From positions 496,001 to 560,000 of the forward strand of contig NZ_OY787456.1 in NCBI RefSeq assembly GCF_963678875.1: a DNA stretch of 64,000 nucleotides, given 5' to 3'. The position numbers were made by a program, and so were the translations under genes. The notes under the pieces were generated by a model. It saw nothing but the letters and a program-made list of their open reading frames with translations, was not told the origin of the DNA and did no database searches. This DNA is from an uncultured Hyphomonas sp. Its GTDB lineage: Bacteria > Pseudomonadota > Alphaproteobacteria > Caulobacterales > Hyphomonadaceae. The first letter of the stretch is position 1. Each line of letters starts with the position of its first letter. This document shows, one piece after another, positions 1 to 7,471 of this stretch.

Positions 1-628
1 CTGGGAGTTCGGCGGACGCTATTCGCGCGGCGAGTTCGAGCTGGAGGCGATCGCCTACTTCAACGACTATTCGAACCTGCTCGGCACGTGCACGGCCTCG
101 TCCGGCGGCGGCTGTACGGTCGGGGACCAGTTCAATGGCGGCGAAGTCGACGTGCAGGGGCTGGAAGTCACGGCCAGCTGGGACGCAGCAGCCGTTCTGG
201 ATACGGAGCTCTCCATCCCGGTCAGCCTCGTCTACACGCTGACTGACGCAGAGTTCCAGACCAGCTTCGAGAGCGACTATGAGCCCTGGGGCGATGTCAG
301 TGCCGGGGATGAGCTGCCCTACATCGCAGACCAGCAGCTGACGCTCAGCGCGGGCCTCGAAACGGATCGCTGGGGCGCGAGCCTCTCCGGGAACTATGTC
401 GCCGACTCGCGGGCGCGGGCCGGGCAGGGCAACATTCCGGAGCGCGAGCTGATTGAGGCACGCTGGGTCGCCGACATGGCCGTCTGGGTCGACCTGACCG
501 ACCGTATCCGGGTGCGGGCCAAGGCAGAAAACCTGTTCGACGAAGTCTATGTCGCCTCGATCGATCCGGCGGGCCTTCGCCCCGGCAAGCCGTTCGAGTT
601 CCTGATGGGGATTGAAGTGTCGTTCTGA
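1..628 (+). CDS. TonB-dependent receptor, C-terminal part (5' end outside window)
   Basis: Open from base 2 of the window with no stop before 628, so this is the 3' end of a longer gene. The visible 208 codons alternate polar/aromatic residues in beta-strand style. They contain the late-barrel pattern AENLFDEVY, which is typical of TonB-dependent receptors, and end in ...EVSF with a terminal Phe, the usual C-terminal signal for outer-membrane barrel insertion. Known role of the family: energised uptake of iron complexes or other large nutrients across the outer membrane. The substrate cannot be told, because the plug domain and most of the barrel lie upstream. Two cysteines flank a Gly-rich stretch in an extracellular-loop-like segment (about codons 34-41). 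Confidence 0.85.
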   Translation, partial: WEFGGRYSRGEFELEAIAYFNDYSNLLGTCTASSGGGCTVGDQFNGGEVDVQGLEVTASWDAAAVLDTELSIPVSLVYTLTDAEFQTSFESDYEPWGDVSAGDELPYIADQQLTLSAGLETDRWGASLSGNYVADSRARAGQGNIPERELIEARWVADMAVWVDLTDRIRVRAKAENLFDEVYVASIDPAGLRPGKPFEFLMGIEVSF

Positions 629-638
629 GGCCTTCGCC

Positions 639-1124
639 TCAGAACACCCCCATTTTCAGTCCGGCGCCGAGTGCGGCGCCAAGCTCGCGGCACGTCTCCA
701 GCTCTGCCTCCGGGATGGTCTTCTCCGCGAGGATCTCCTCCGGGGTCTGAGCGCTGGTGTTGACGATCAGCGGCGGCTGTACGTCACGCAGGCGCCAGCC
801 CCTGGCGATGCGCGCGGCCTGTCGTGCAGCGCCTTCGCCGTCTGATCCGGCGCAGATCATCAGGGCATAGGGGCGCCCCTCGATCTGTCCGAGGACGGGA
901 TAATAGCAGCGATCGAAGAATTCCTTCATCGCGCCGGAGAGCGCCGCGAGGTTTTCCGGCCCGGCGAAGAGGTAGCCATCAGCGGCCAACAGGTCCTCCG
1001 GCATGGCATCTTCTGCGCGCATCAGCACGGCGTCTGCCTCTTCCTTTGCGGCGGCAAAGGCGGCTTCGGCCATCTGGCGCGTCCCACCTGTGCGGGAATG
1101 ATAAACAATCAATAATTTGGCCAT
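639..1124 (-). CDS. flavodoxin-like / NADPH-dependent FMN reductase fold protein
   Basis: 161 aa. Begins MAKLLIVYHSRTGGTRQMAE, a flavodoxin-type beta strand followed by a phosphate-binding loop (S-R-T-G-G-T) that in this fold holds the FMN phosphate. The middle segment LFAGPENLAALSGAMKEFFD matches the strand-loop-helix region that packs on the isoalloxazine ring. It is probably a cytoplasmic flavin-binding electron carrier or reductase; the partner is unknown. An in-frame ATG at 1136 would add four residues (MGGA); neither start has a strong ribosome-binding site. It converges on the TonB receptor gene (10 bp apart) and diverges from the small gene at 1198. Confidence 0.7.
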   Translation of the reverse strand: MAKLLIVYHSRTGGTRQMAEAAFAAAKEEADAVLMRAEDAMPEDLLAADGYLFAGPENLAALSGAMKEFFDRCYYPVLGQIEGRPYALMICAGSDGEGAARQAARIARGWRLRDVQPPLIVNTSAQTPEEILAEKTIPEAELETCRELGAALGAGLKMGVF

Positions 1125-1197
1125 TGCGCCGCCCATGTTAGACTTCGCCCAAGGAAAGGACACAAGAATTCTTTCCAGAACAAATTGGAGGAAAACC

Positions 1198-1410
1198 ATG
1201 GCAACCCCGACACCGGTCGAAATCGAGATCGACGGCAAGACCTATAAAGGCAGCTACAGCACCGACGGCCATCTGCTGACGACGCGCTATCGCATGCAGG
1301 CCATGACCGACGAAGTGCGCTCTACCGCGCCGGTCATTGCCGCGCGTGGGATGCTGGCCCGCCTGGTGCGGCTGGAGCATGACGATGCGGACGGTGCCGC
1401 GGCGCACTGA
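1198..1410 (+). CDS. small hypothetical protein (70 aa)
   Basis: Starts at ATG 1198 behind a clear ribosome-binding site (ggagg about 8 bases upstream). The 70-aa product begins MATPTPVEIEIDGKTYKGSY and has no signal peptide or membrane segment. The N-terminal half reads as a short beta hairpin (EIEIDGKTYKGSYSTDGHLLT), and the second half is a basic then acidic helix ending in Asp/Ala/His. It is not recognised. A longer reading frame open upstream to 1117 overlaps the flavodoxin gene and has no ribosome-binding site, so it was not used. The gene lies 84 bp upstream of the Rieske oxygenase gene and may be transcribed separately from it. Confidence 0.6.
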   Translation: MATPTPVEIEIDGKTYKGSYSTDGHLLTTRYRMQAMTDEVRSTAPVIAARGMLARLVRLEHDDADGAAAH

Positions 1411-1451
1411 ACCTTTCGGGGGCTCGCGAAAACAGTCGTCGAATAAATCGA

Positions 1452-1465
1452 CGTCAAACTTGACG
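1452..1465. promoter_or_regulatory. perfect inverted repeat upstream of the Rieske oxygenase gene
   Basis: CGTCAA-ac-TTGACG, a perfect 6-bp inverted repeat with a 2-bp spacer, centred 36 bp before the ATG at 1495. The right half also reads as a -35-like TTGACG. This is the size expected of a dimeric repressor operator. No regulator gene is adjacent, so the assignment is inference. Confidence 0.3.
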
Positions 1466-1494
1466 CATGTGTCATCTTTTTGTGAGGATGGCGT

Positions 1495-2610
1495 ATGACC
1501 CAGGAGTTTCTGTCCCCCGCTGCTGTTGCCGCGTGCCGCAACCCGCTGCCTCAGGCGCACACCCTGCCGCCCGCCGCCTATACGGATGCGGGGCTGTGGC
1601 ATGTCGAAAAAACCCGTGTGCTGGCGCGCAGCTGGCTGCCGCTCGCGCGGGTCGATCAGGTACCGGGGCCGGGGGATTACCTCTCCGCCGATCTGGCGGG
1701 TGAGCCTGTCATGGTGGTGCGCGGCGAGGACGGCGCGGTGCGCGTGCTCTCGCGCGTCTGCCGCCACCGGGCCGCGCTGGTGGCCGAAGGGCAGGGCTGC
1801 CGCAAACTGTTCACCTGTCCCTACCACGCCTGGTCCTATGACACGAAAGGCAGCCTCGTCCGCGCGCCGCTGATGGAGGGGGCGGAGGGATTTGACGCTT
1901 CCGAACTTGGCCTGCGCGGGATCCGCTCGGAGATCTGGGAAGGCTTCGTCATGGCGACGCTGGACGCCGACGCCCCGGCCTTCGCCCCGCAGGTCAGCGG
2001 CTTCGCGGACTATTTCGCGAACTTCAATCTTGGCGGTTTCGCCGTGGCGCGCACGCTGGACTATGCCCATGGCTGGAACTGGAAGGTGCTGGCCGAGAAT
2101 TTCATGGAGGCCTACCACCACATCGCCGCCCATTCAAAGACGCTGGAGCCGGGCTATCACGCCCGCGACTCGCAGGTGCCGGATACCGACCAGCCCTGGT
2201 CCATCCTTCACATGCCGGCGGCGGACCGGGACAGCCCCCAGCCGCCCGTGCCGGGGCTGGAGGACTGGCAGCTGCGCGACCTGATCGCCGCCATCGCCTT
2301 TCCGGGCCTGCTGCTGGCTGTGCAGGGCCCCTTCATGGCCTGGTACCAGATGATCCCGCACGCGGAAGACCGGCTGGACCTGAAGATCCATCTCTGCTTC
2401 CCGGACTGGATGCAGGGCATGGACGGTTTCGAGGCCATCGTTGACGGGGCCGAAGCCTCCATCCGGGGAATCCACGAAGAGGACATCGCCGCCAATGATC
2501 TCGTCTGGGCGGGCCTCAATGCGCCGTTATCCCGCGCTGGACGGTTGTCGCCGCTGGAGAAGTCTATCTGGCAGATGAACCAGTGGTGGCTCGACCGGAT
2601 GGGCGCCTGA
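1495..2610 (+). CDS. Rieske-type ring-hydroxylating oxygenase, alpha subunit
   Basis: 371 aa. The N-terminal Rieske [2Fe-2S] domain is shown by C89-x-H91 and C108-x2-H111 (SRVCRHR ... FTCPYHAW). The catalytic domain carries the mononuclear iron motif NWKVLAENFMEAYHHIAAH, with His208 and His213 as the expected iron ligands and a bridging acidic residue in the same helix. The family activates O2 for hydroxylation or demethylation of aromatic rings, quaternary amines and similar substrates. No beta subunit, ferredoxin or reductase gene lies next to it, so electrons must come from a partner elsewhere. The substrate cannot be assigned. The start has a GAGG ribosome-binding site. Confidence 0.85.
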   Translation: MTQEFLSPAAVAACRNPLPQAHTLPPAAYTDAGLWHVEKTRVLARSWLPLARVDQVPGPGDYLSADLAGEPVMVVRGEDGAVRVLSRVCRHRAALVAEGQGCRKLFTCPYHAWSYDTKGSLVRAPLMEGAEGFDASELGLRGIRSEIWEGFVMATLDADAPAFAPQVSGFADYFANFNLGGFAVARTLDYAHGWNWKVLAENFMEAYHHIAAHSKTLEPGYHARDSQVPDTDQPWSILHMPAADRDSPQPPVPGLEDWQLRDLIAAIAFPGLLLAVQGPFMAWYQMIPHAEDRLDLKIHLCFPDWMQGMDGFEAIVDGAEASIRGIHEEDIAANDLVWAGLNAPLSRAGRLSPLEKSIWQMNQWWLDRMGA

Positions 2611-2622
2611 AGCCGACCGGGA

Positions 2623-3204
2623 TCAGCGAGGCGGCCGTCCACCGCCTCCGGGCGGACGTCCGCCCCCGCCGCCCATGCCGCCACCGGCGCTCCCCTGCGA
2701 CCGCAGTGGCACGTCCATCAGCATTTCGGCGCGGGTCAACTCGCCATTATGGTCGCGGTCCAGCCGGTCGAACTCGTCGGTGAGGCGGGCGCGGAATTCC
2801 TCTTCGCTGATCTGGCCGTCGAGGTTCACGTCGAAGGCGATGTGATTGGGCAGGGCCTCCGGATTGCCGAGCGCAGTCTCGGCCCAGTCCGACATGGCGA
2901 CGGCGGGCACGGTGCCGCGGGAGGTGACCGGGAGGTGCGCCCATTCGGCGCTGATCCCTGCAGTCAGCTCGGCGGGGCCGACGGCATAGTCGTGGCCCGT
3001 GTCCATGCCGGTGAAAAGGAGGGCGATGGGCCGGGCGATCTGTCCGCCATTGAGGCTCGCTGTTTGTCCGCCGGGGCTGGCGCCGCCGGGCGGACCACCT
3101 TGCGGGCCGCCACGCGGGGGCGGGCGGGAGGTGCAGGCTGCGATCAGGAGCGCGCCGAGAAGGATGGAGGTGACAGCCAGCGCTGCCGGGCGGGGTTCGA
3201 ACAT
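2623..3204 (-). CDS. EF-hand calcium-binding lipoprotein
   Basis: 193 aa. The N-terminal signal ends in lipobox L-I-A-A-C with Cys24 as the lipidation site, followed by a Pro/Gly-rich linker (about residues 28-48). Two canonical EF-hand loops are visible: DVNLDGQISEEE (125-136) and DRDHNGELTRAE (149-160). A degenerate third (DTGHDYAVGPAE, 68-79) is also present. The tail is a Gly/Pro repeat (GGGMGGGGGRPPGGGGRPP). Probably anchored in the outer or inner membrane facing the periplasm and binding Ca2+; the partner is unknown. It converges on the Rieske gene 13 bp away. A second exported EF-hand protein lies at 29162-29719. Confidence 0.8.
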   Translation of the reverse strand: MFEPRPAALAVTSILLGALLIAACTSRPPPRGGPQGGPPGGASPGGQTASLNGGQIARPIALLFTGMDTGHDYAVGPAELTAGISAEWAHLPVTSRGTVPAVAMSDWAETALGNPEALPNHIAFDVNLDGQISEEEFRARLTDEFDRLDRDHNGELTRAEMLMDVPLRSQGSAGGGMGGGGGRPPGGGGRPPR

Positions 3205-3282
3205 GGGGAGAGGCCTTCCTGCCGGTTGTTATCCCGGCTGGAACGGCCTCGCCCCGGCAATCCGTCGCCAATCCGTCGGCGC

Positions 3283-4041
3283 TTACTGATTTGTAATGCC
3301 AGCGATTTCCGCGCAGGTGGCGAGCAGGCGGGCAATGTCCTCGTCGCGGGAGAGGCGGTGGTCGCCATCCTTGATCAGGGTGAAGACGAGATCCTTTGTG
3401 CTCATCGTGTCGACCAGCCGGAAGGCGTGGCGCCAGGGCACGTCCGGGTCTTCAGCGCCCTGCAGGATGCGCACGGGGCACTCGAGATCAATGGGCGCGT
3501 CGAGCAGCTGCCAGTTGCGGCCATCCTCGATCAGCGCTTTCGTGATGGGGTAGGGGTCGCCATAGTCCGACGGACGGAGCGTGAGACCGGACTGCATGAT
3601 CTCTTCCTGCTGGCGGGGCGTGAATTCCGGCCACATCAGCTTCTCGGTAAAGTCCGGGGCCGGGGCGATCAGGACCATGCCGGCAAGCCGTTCGCGCCGG
3701 GCAAGGCCGGAGAGCAGCGCCATCCAGCCGCCCATGCTGGAGCCGACCAGCACCAACGGACCGTCCGTCAGCGCGTCGATCGCGTCGAGGGCATCCTCGC
3801 GCCACTGGGAAATCGTGCCGTCCTCGAAGGCGCCACCTGATTCGCCATGGCCGGAATAGTCGAAAGCGAGAAAGCCGTGGCCGTGGTCCTTTGCCCATTG
3901 TTCGACGCACATGACTTTCGAGCCGGTGATGTCGGACTTGAACCCGCACAGCCACACATAAGTGAGGTCCGTCCGGGCCGGGGCAAAGCGGCGATAGGCC
4001 AGCTCTCTGCCGTGAGGGGAGATGAAATGTTCGGTTGTCAT
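3283..4041 (-). CDS. alpha/beta hydrolase
   Basis: 252 aa from ATG at 4041 (MTTEHFISPHGREL). The nucleophile elbow is G100-S-S102-M-G, the acid is likely Asp198 or Asp200 in LQGAEDPDVPW, and the base is His228 in KDGDHRLS, which together give a complete Ser-Asp-His triad. The oxyanion region GFKSDITGSK and the motif DYSGHGESGG resemble ABHD10/serine-aminopeptidase-like hydrolases. It is cytoplasmic, with no signal peptide. The reading frame stays open upstream to 4368, but that part overlaps the divergent glycosyltransferase gene and looks like shadow sequence. Substrate unknown. Confidence 0.8.
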   Translation of the reverse strand: MTTEHFISPHGRELAYRRFAPARTDLTYVWLCGFKSDITGSKVMCVEQWAKDHGHGFLAFDYSGHGESGGAFEDGTISQWREDALDAIDALTDGPLVLVGSSMGGWMALLSGLARRERLAGMVLIAPAPDFTEKLMWPEFTPRQQEEIMQSGLTLRPSDYGDPYPITKALIEDGRNWQLLDAPIDLECPVRILQGAEDPDVPWRHAFRLVDTMSTKDLVFTLIKDGDHRLSRDEDIARLLATCAEIAGITNQ

Positions 4042-4114
4042 ACTCTGTCCGTTCCGCCATCTCTCTCGCCTGTCAAGCGAATGGGTGGCACGCGACTTGG
4101 AACCTCTCCCCGAC

Positions 4115-5272
4115 ATGACCTTCCCCGACTTGACGGGCAAGACCATCCTGCAGGTCGCGCCCGAACTGTCCGCAGGCGGTGTGGAACGCACGGTGCTGGA
4201 AGTGACCGAAGCCATCGTCGAGGCGGGCGGCCGGGCGCTGCTGGCCAGCCGCGGCGGACGGCTTGAAGGCGAATTCGAGAAGCTCGGCGGCGAACTGTTC
4301 CGCATGGATGCGAAATCCAAGAACCCGCTGGTCCTGAAGGCCAATGAAGGCAAGCTGAAACGGATCATCCGGAACGAGGGCGTTCACCTTGTCCATGCCC
4401 GGTCCCGCGCGCCTGCGTGGAGTGCCTATGCCGCGGCGAAGGCCACCGGCGTGCCGTTCGTGACCACCTATCACGGCGCCTATTCAGGCGAGGAGGGCCT
4501 CAAGCGGAAGTATAATTCCGTCATGGCCAGGGGCGAGCTTGTGATCGCCAATTCCCAGTGGATCGCGGCGCATGTCCAGCGCGTGCATGGCCTGCCGCCG
4601 GAGAAGGTGGTCACCATCCCACGCGGGGTGGACCTTGAGGTCTTTTACCCCGGCGCCGTGACTCCGGCGCGGATCGATGCCGTTCGCGACCGTTGGGGCC
4701 TGAAGGATGACAAACGCCTCACCCTGTTCCTGCCAGGGCGCCTGACGGAGTGGAAAGGCCAGTTGCTGGCGATCAGGGCGCTCGGCCTGATGGCGCCGGA
4801 GGAGCGCGAAGGCCTGGTCCTCGTCCTCGCCGGGGACGCGCAGGGGCGCGACGCCTATGAGGGCCGGATCTATGACACGATCCGCCATCTGGAACTGGAC
4901 GATCAGGTGCGTGTGGTGGGTCATGAGACGGACATGCCGGCGGCCTATCTGGCCAGCGACATCGTGATGGCGCCGTCCACCCGGCCAGAAGCCTTCGGGC
5001 GTGTGGCGGCGGAAGCCTCGGCCATGGCGCGGCCGGTGATCGTGTCGGACCATGGCGGCGGGCGCGAAACCGTGCTGGACGGGGAAACCGGCGCGCGCTT
5101 CCAGCCGGGGGATGCCTCCGCCCTTGCTGGGGCCATCCGGGCCCTTCTGGCGGTGGGGAAGACCGCCCGCGCCAGCATGGGGAAGGCGGGTCAGGACCAC
5201 GTCCGCAGCCATTTCTCCAAGCGGGGGCTTCAGATGGCCACCCTCGGCGTCTATAAGCGCCTGATCGGTTAG
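4115..5272 (+). CDS. glycosyltransferase family 4
   Basis: 385 aa, GT-B fold. The N-terminal domain has PELSAGGVERTVLEV (Gly-rich acceptor loop) and TYHGAYSGE. The C-terminal nucleotide-sugar domain has the linker IPRGVDLEVFYPG, LFLPGRLTEWKGQ, and the donor-binding E-x7-E region in RPEAFGRVAAEASAMARPVI. Family role: retaining transfer of a sugar from a nucleotide-activated donor, usually in LPS core or exopolysaccharide assembly at the inner membrane. The ATG at 4115 is preferred over an upstream in-frame ATG at 4022, which would overlap the divergent hydrolase. It is followed 18 bp later by a GT9 gene, so the two are probably one envelope-glycan operon. Confidence 0.88.
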   Translation: MTFPDLTGKTILQVAPELSAGGVERTVLEVTEAIVEAGGRALLASRGGRLEGEFEKLGGELFRMDAKSKNPLVLKANEGKLKRIIRNEGVHLVHARSRAPAWSAYAAAKATGVPFVTTYHGAYSGEEGLKRKYNSVMARGELVIANSQWIAAHVQRVHGLPPEKVVTIPRGVDLEVFYPGAVTPARIDAVRDRWGLKDDKRLTLFLPGRLTEWKGQLLAIRALGLMAPEEREGLVLVLAGDAQGRDAYEGRIYDTIRHLELDDQVRVVGHETDMPAAYLASDIVMAPSTRPEAFGRVAAEASAMARPVIVSDHGGGRETVLDGETGARFQPGDASALAGAIRALLAVGKTARASMGKAGQDHVRSHFSKRGLQMATLGVYKRLIG

Positions 5273-5290
5273 GGGACCGACGAGGTAGGC

Positions 5291-6325
5291 ATGGCAAAAA
5301 CCGCAAAGCTCGCCAGCCCGGTCAATCCGGGGGCTGGCGCCAAGGAAGTACTGGTCATCAAGCTGAGCGCGCTCGGTGACTTTGTGCTGGCGCTTGGCGC
5401 CATGAAGGCCGTGCGCGAATTCCACCCTTCGGCCCGGATCACGCTGCTGACGACGCCGCCTTTCGAGGATTTCGCCAGCCATTGCCCGTATTTCGACCGG
5501 ATCGAGACCGACGGCCGCCCGCCCACGATGAAGGCGACGACGGCGCTGCTGAACCGGATTCGCAAGTCGAAATACGACATCATCTATGACTTCCAGACCT
5601 CCGGGCGCACGAAGAACTATTTCACCGTGCTGAACCGGGCCGGGAAGGCGCCGCTCTGGTCCGGCCACCATGAGAAGGCAGCTTTCTTCCACGACAATCC
5701 GGACCGGGCGACCATGCACTCGATTGACCGGCTGGCCGAGCAGCTGGCCGTCGCAGGGGTCGCGCCGGAGGGGCGCTGGAACCGCCAGAACTTCCCGAAG
5801 CCGGACCTCTCCTGGGTGCGCCCCAAGCTGCGCGATGCGCCCCGCCTGCAGCCGGCCTATTTCAGTCTGGAACAGCCCTATATGCTGCTGATTCCGGGCG
5901 CCTCGGAGCACCGGGAAGCCAAGCGCTGGCCGGTGGAGCGCTATGCCGAGCTTGCCACCCGCATCGCCGATGCCGGGGTGACGCCGGCGATTATCGGCGG
6001 CAAGGCCGAGGGCAAGATCGCGCAGGACATCCTGAAGCTGGAGAAGCGGGCCAAGAGCCTCGTCACCCGGACGGACCTGTTCCAGATCGTGACCCTGGCC
6101 GAGAAAGCCGCCTTCGTCGTCGGCAACGATACCGGCCCGATGCACATGGCAGCCATCGCAGGCGCGCCGGGCGTGGCCCTGTTTGCGACCAATGAAAGCA
6201 ACCCCGACCATGCGGCCCCGCGCGGCGCCCGGTCGCCGATCATCAATTCGGCACCGACGCTTGCCGAACTGGAAGTCGACACTGTCTGGCGGTCAATTCT
6301 GGCGCTGGGTGTGCTTCCCACTTGA
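5291..6325 (+). CDS. glycosyltransferase family 9 (heptosyltransferase-like)
   Basis: 344 aa. The GT9 N-terminus VLVIKLSALGDFVLALGAM and the C-terminal donor-binding motif VVGNDTGPMHMAAIAGAPGVALF are diagnostic of ADP-heptose:LPS heptosyltransferases and relatives. The central LLIPGASEHREAKRWP is the standard 'PGxxxxxKRWP' strand. It would transfer a heptose-type sugar to the LPS inner core at the cytoplasmic face of the inner membrane; the exact acceptor is not predictable. It is 18 bp downstream of the GT4 gene. A basic, disordered stretch of about 18 residues precedes the first beta strand. Confidence 0.88.
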   Translation: MAKTAKLASPVNPGAGAKEVLVIKLSALGDFVLALGAMKAVREFHPSARITLLTTPPFEDFASHCPYFDRIETDGRPPTMKATTALLNRIRKSKYDIIYDFQTSGRTKNYFTVLNRAGKAPLWSGHHEKAAFFHDNPDRATMHSIDRLAEQLAVAGVAPEGRWNRQNFPKPDLSWVRPKLRDAPRLQPAYFSLEQPYMLLIPGASEHREAKRWPVERYAELATRIADAGVTPAIIGGKAEGKIAQDILKLEKRAKSLVTRTDLFQIVTLAEKAAFVVGNDTGPMHMAAIAGAPGVALFATNESNPDHAAPRGARSPIINSAPTLAELEVDTVWRSILALGVLPT

Positions 6326-6359
6326 CCGCGCCGCAATTTTTGCCGAGTGCGCTTTTCCT

Positions 6360-6389
6360 TGAATATGCCCGCAACCACAGGCATATTCA
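6360..6389 (+). promoter_or_regulatory. hairpin in the infC leader
   Basis: TGAATATGCC (6360-6369) and GGCATATTCA (6380-6389) form a perfect 10-bp inverted repeat with a 10-base loop. It lies 21 bases upstream of the infC Shine-Dalgarno sequence. It could be an mRNA structure for translational control of infC or a DNA operator. It is not a terminator, as no U-tract follows. Confidence 0.4.
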
Positions 6390-6410
6390 GGCATCCTGAG
6401 AACAGCCACA

Positions 6411-6426
6411 AAGGAGATCGGCTATA
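6411..6426 (+). promoter_or_regulatory. infC ribosome-binding site and AUA start codon
   Basis: AAGGAG at 6411-6416 is separated by 7 bases from an in-frame ATA codon (6424-6426), an ideal spacing. It is 22 bases from the first in-frame ATG (6439), which is too far. This decides the start in favour of AUA, in line with the rare start codons known for infC, which IF-3 itself discriminates against. Confidence 0.7.
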
Positions 6427-6963
6427 GCTCGCAGACCAATGAATGAAGCGCCCCAGAAGGAAAAGGGACCGCGCACCAATGACGACATCAAGGCCGCAAA
6501 GGTCCTGTTGATCGACGAACACGGTGAGAAACAGGGAGTGATGCCGCTGGCAGCTGCCCTTGATGCTGCGCGTGAAGCCAGCATGGATCTCGTCGAAGTT
6601 TCGCCGAACCAGGAAGTGCCCGTCGTCAAGATTCTCGACTATGGCAAGCTGCGTTTCGAAGAGCGGAAGAAGAAAGCCGCTGCGAAGAAGAAGCAGAAGA
6701 ATTCCGAACTCAAAGAAATCAAGATGCGTCCGAACATCGACACGCATGACTATGAAGTCAAAGCGAAGGCAATGACGCGCTTCTTCGAAGCGGGCGACAA
6801 GGTGAAGGTCACCCTGCGTTTCCGCGGCCGAGAAATGGCGCACCAGCATCTGGGCATGGAACTGCTGCAGCGGGTGAAGGAAGACTTCGACGAAATGGCG
6901 AAAGTCGAGCTGGAGCCGAAGCTCGAAGGCCGCCAGATGACGATGGTCCTCTCGCCGCGCTGA
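6424..6963 (+). CDS. infC: translation initiation factor IF-3, AUA start
   Basis: 179 aa if read from AUA at 6424. IF-3 binds the 30S subunit, keeps it apart from 50S and proofreads the start codon. The N-terminal domain has GPRTNDDIKAAKVLLIDEHG and DLVEVSPNQEVPVVKILDYG. A Lys-rich linker (EERKKKAAAKKKQKN) follows, and the C-terminal domain has EIKMRPNIDTHDYEVKAK and VTLRFRGREMAHQHLG. The ATG at 6439 would give a 174-aa protein, but the Shine-Dalgarno position and the residues IARRPMNEAP before KEKGPRTND, which resemble the N-terminus of other alphaproteobacterial IF-3s, favour AUA. Expected autoregulation: excess IF-3 represses its own AUA start. It heads the infC-rpmI-rplT region but is followed by its own terminator. 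Confidence 0.93.
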   Translation: MARRPMNEAPQKEKGPRTNDDIKAAKVLLIDEHGEKQGVMPLAAALDAAREASMDLVEVSPNQEVPVVKILDYGKLRFEERKKKAAAKKKQKNSELKEIKMRPNIDTHDYEVKAKAMTRFFEAGDKVKVTLRFRGREMAHQHLGMELLQRVKEDFDEMAKVELEPKLEGRQMTMVLSPR

Positions 6964-7007
6964 ACACGATAAAGAATACGATATCCAGACGATATATACA
7001 CGATAAA
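6964..7007. repeat. AT-rich phased array A (four CGATA units)
   Basis: Directly after the infC stop codon. The core CGATA occurs at 6967, 6979, 6990 and 7001, with spacings 12, 11 and 11 bp. The outer units share a 12-base direct repeat (acacgataaaga, 6964-6975 and 6998-7009). It runs into the terminator stem. A second array at 44585 has the same spacing. Function unknown. Confidence 0.55.
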
Positions 7008-7046
7008 GAGCCGGCAGGGTGGACCCTGCCGGCTCTTCCCGTTTTG
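7008..7046 (+). terminator. Rho-independent terminator after infC
   Basis: GAGCCGGCAGGG (7008-7019), loop TGGA, CCCTGCCGGCTC (7024-7035): a perfect 12-bp stem followed by TTCCCGTTTT. The U-run is interrupted, but the stem is very strong. It separates infC from rpmI-rplT. Confidence 0.75.
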
Positions 7047-7224
7047 AGGCCGTGCGGCCGGGCATCTTCGCCTGCATTTTCAGCCGCTTTCGCCCCTTGA
7101 TTCCCTTCCGCCAATCCGTCATAAGCCGCCTCTTCCGAGTGGTGCTGGCGAACGGCATGCCCTCCACTCATGACAGACAGGGCCGCCCGCAAGGGTGCGA
7201 GCTCCACCAAATAAGGAGAATGAA

Positions 7225-7425
7225 ATGCCGAAGATGAAGACCAAGAAGGCCGCTGCAAAGCGCTTCAAGATCACCGCATCGGGCAAGCTGAAGCACGGCG
7301 TCGCTGGCAAGCGTCACCGCCTGATCAGCCATAATGCAAAGTACATCCGCCAGAACCGCGGCACGTCCGTCGGTGCCAAGGCTGATGAAGCCCGTGTGAA
7401 AAAGTTCCTGCCGTACGGCCTCTAA
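7225..7425 (+). CDS. rpmI: 50S ribosomal protein L35
   Basis: 66 aa, MPKMKTKKAAAKRFKITASG..., the full length of bacterial L35 (bL35) with its characteristic MKTKKAAAKRFK start and the later KHGVAGKRHRL. Component of the 50S subunit. The ATG at 7225 follows AAGGAG at 7213-7218; an upstream in-frame start at 7195 would add ten unrelated residues and put the ribosome-binding site inside the gene. It is followed 46 bp later by rplT, the conserved partner. The preceding terminator implies a promoter somewhere in 7047-7210. Confidence 0.96.
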   Translation: MPKMKTKKAAAKRFKITASGKLKHGVAGKRHRLISHNAKYIRQNRGTSVGAKADEARVKKFLPYGL

Positions 7426-7471
7426 GCCGCCGTCGCTGACTTAATACTGATCTTGATAGAAGGAGGCTCAG

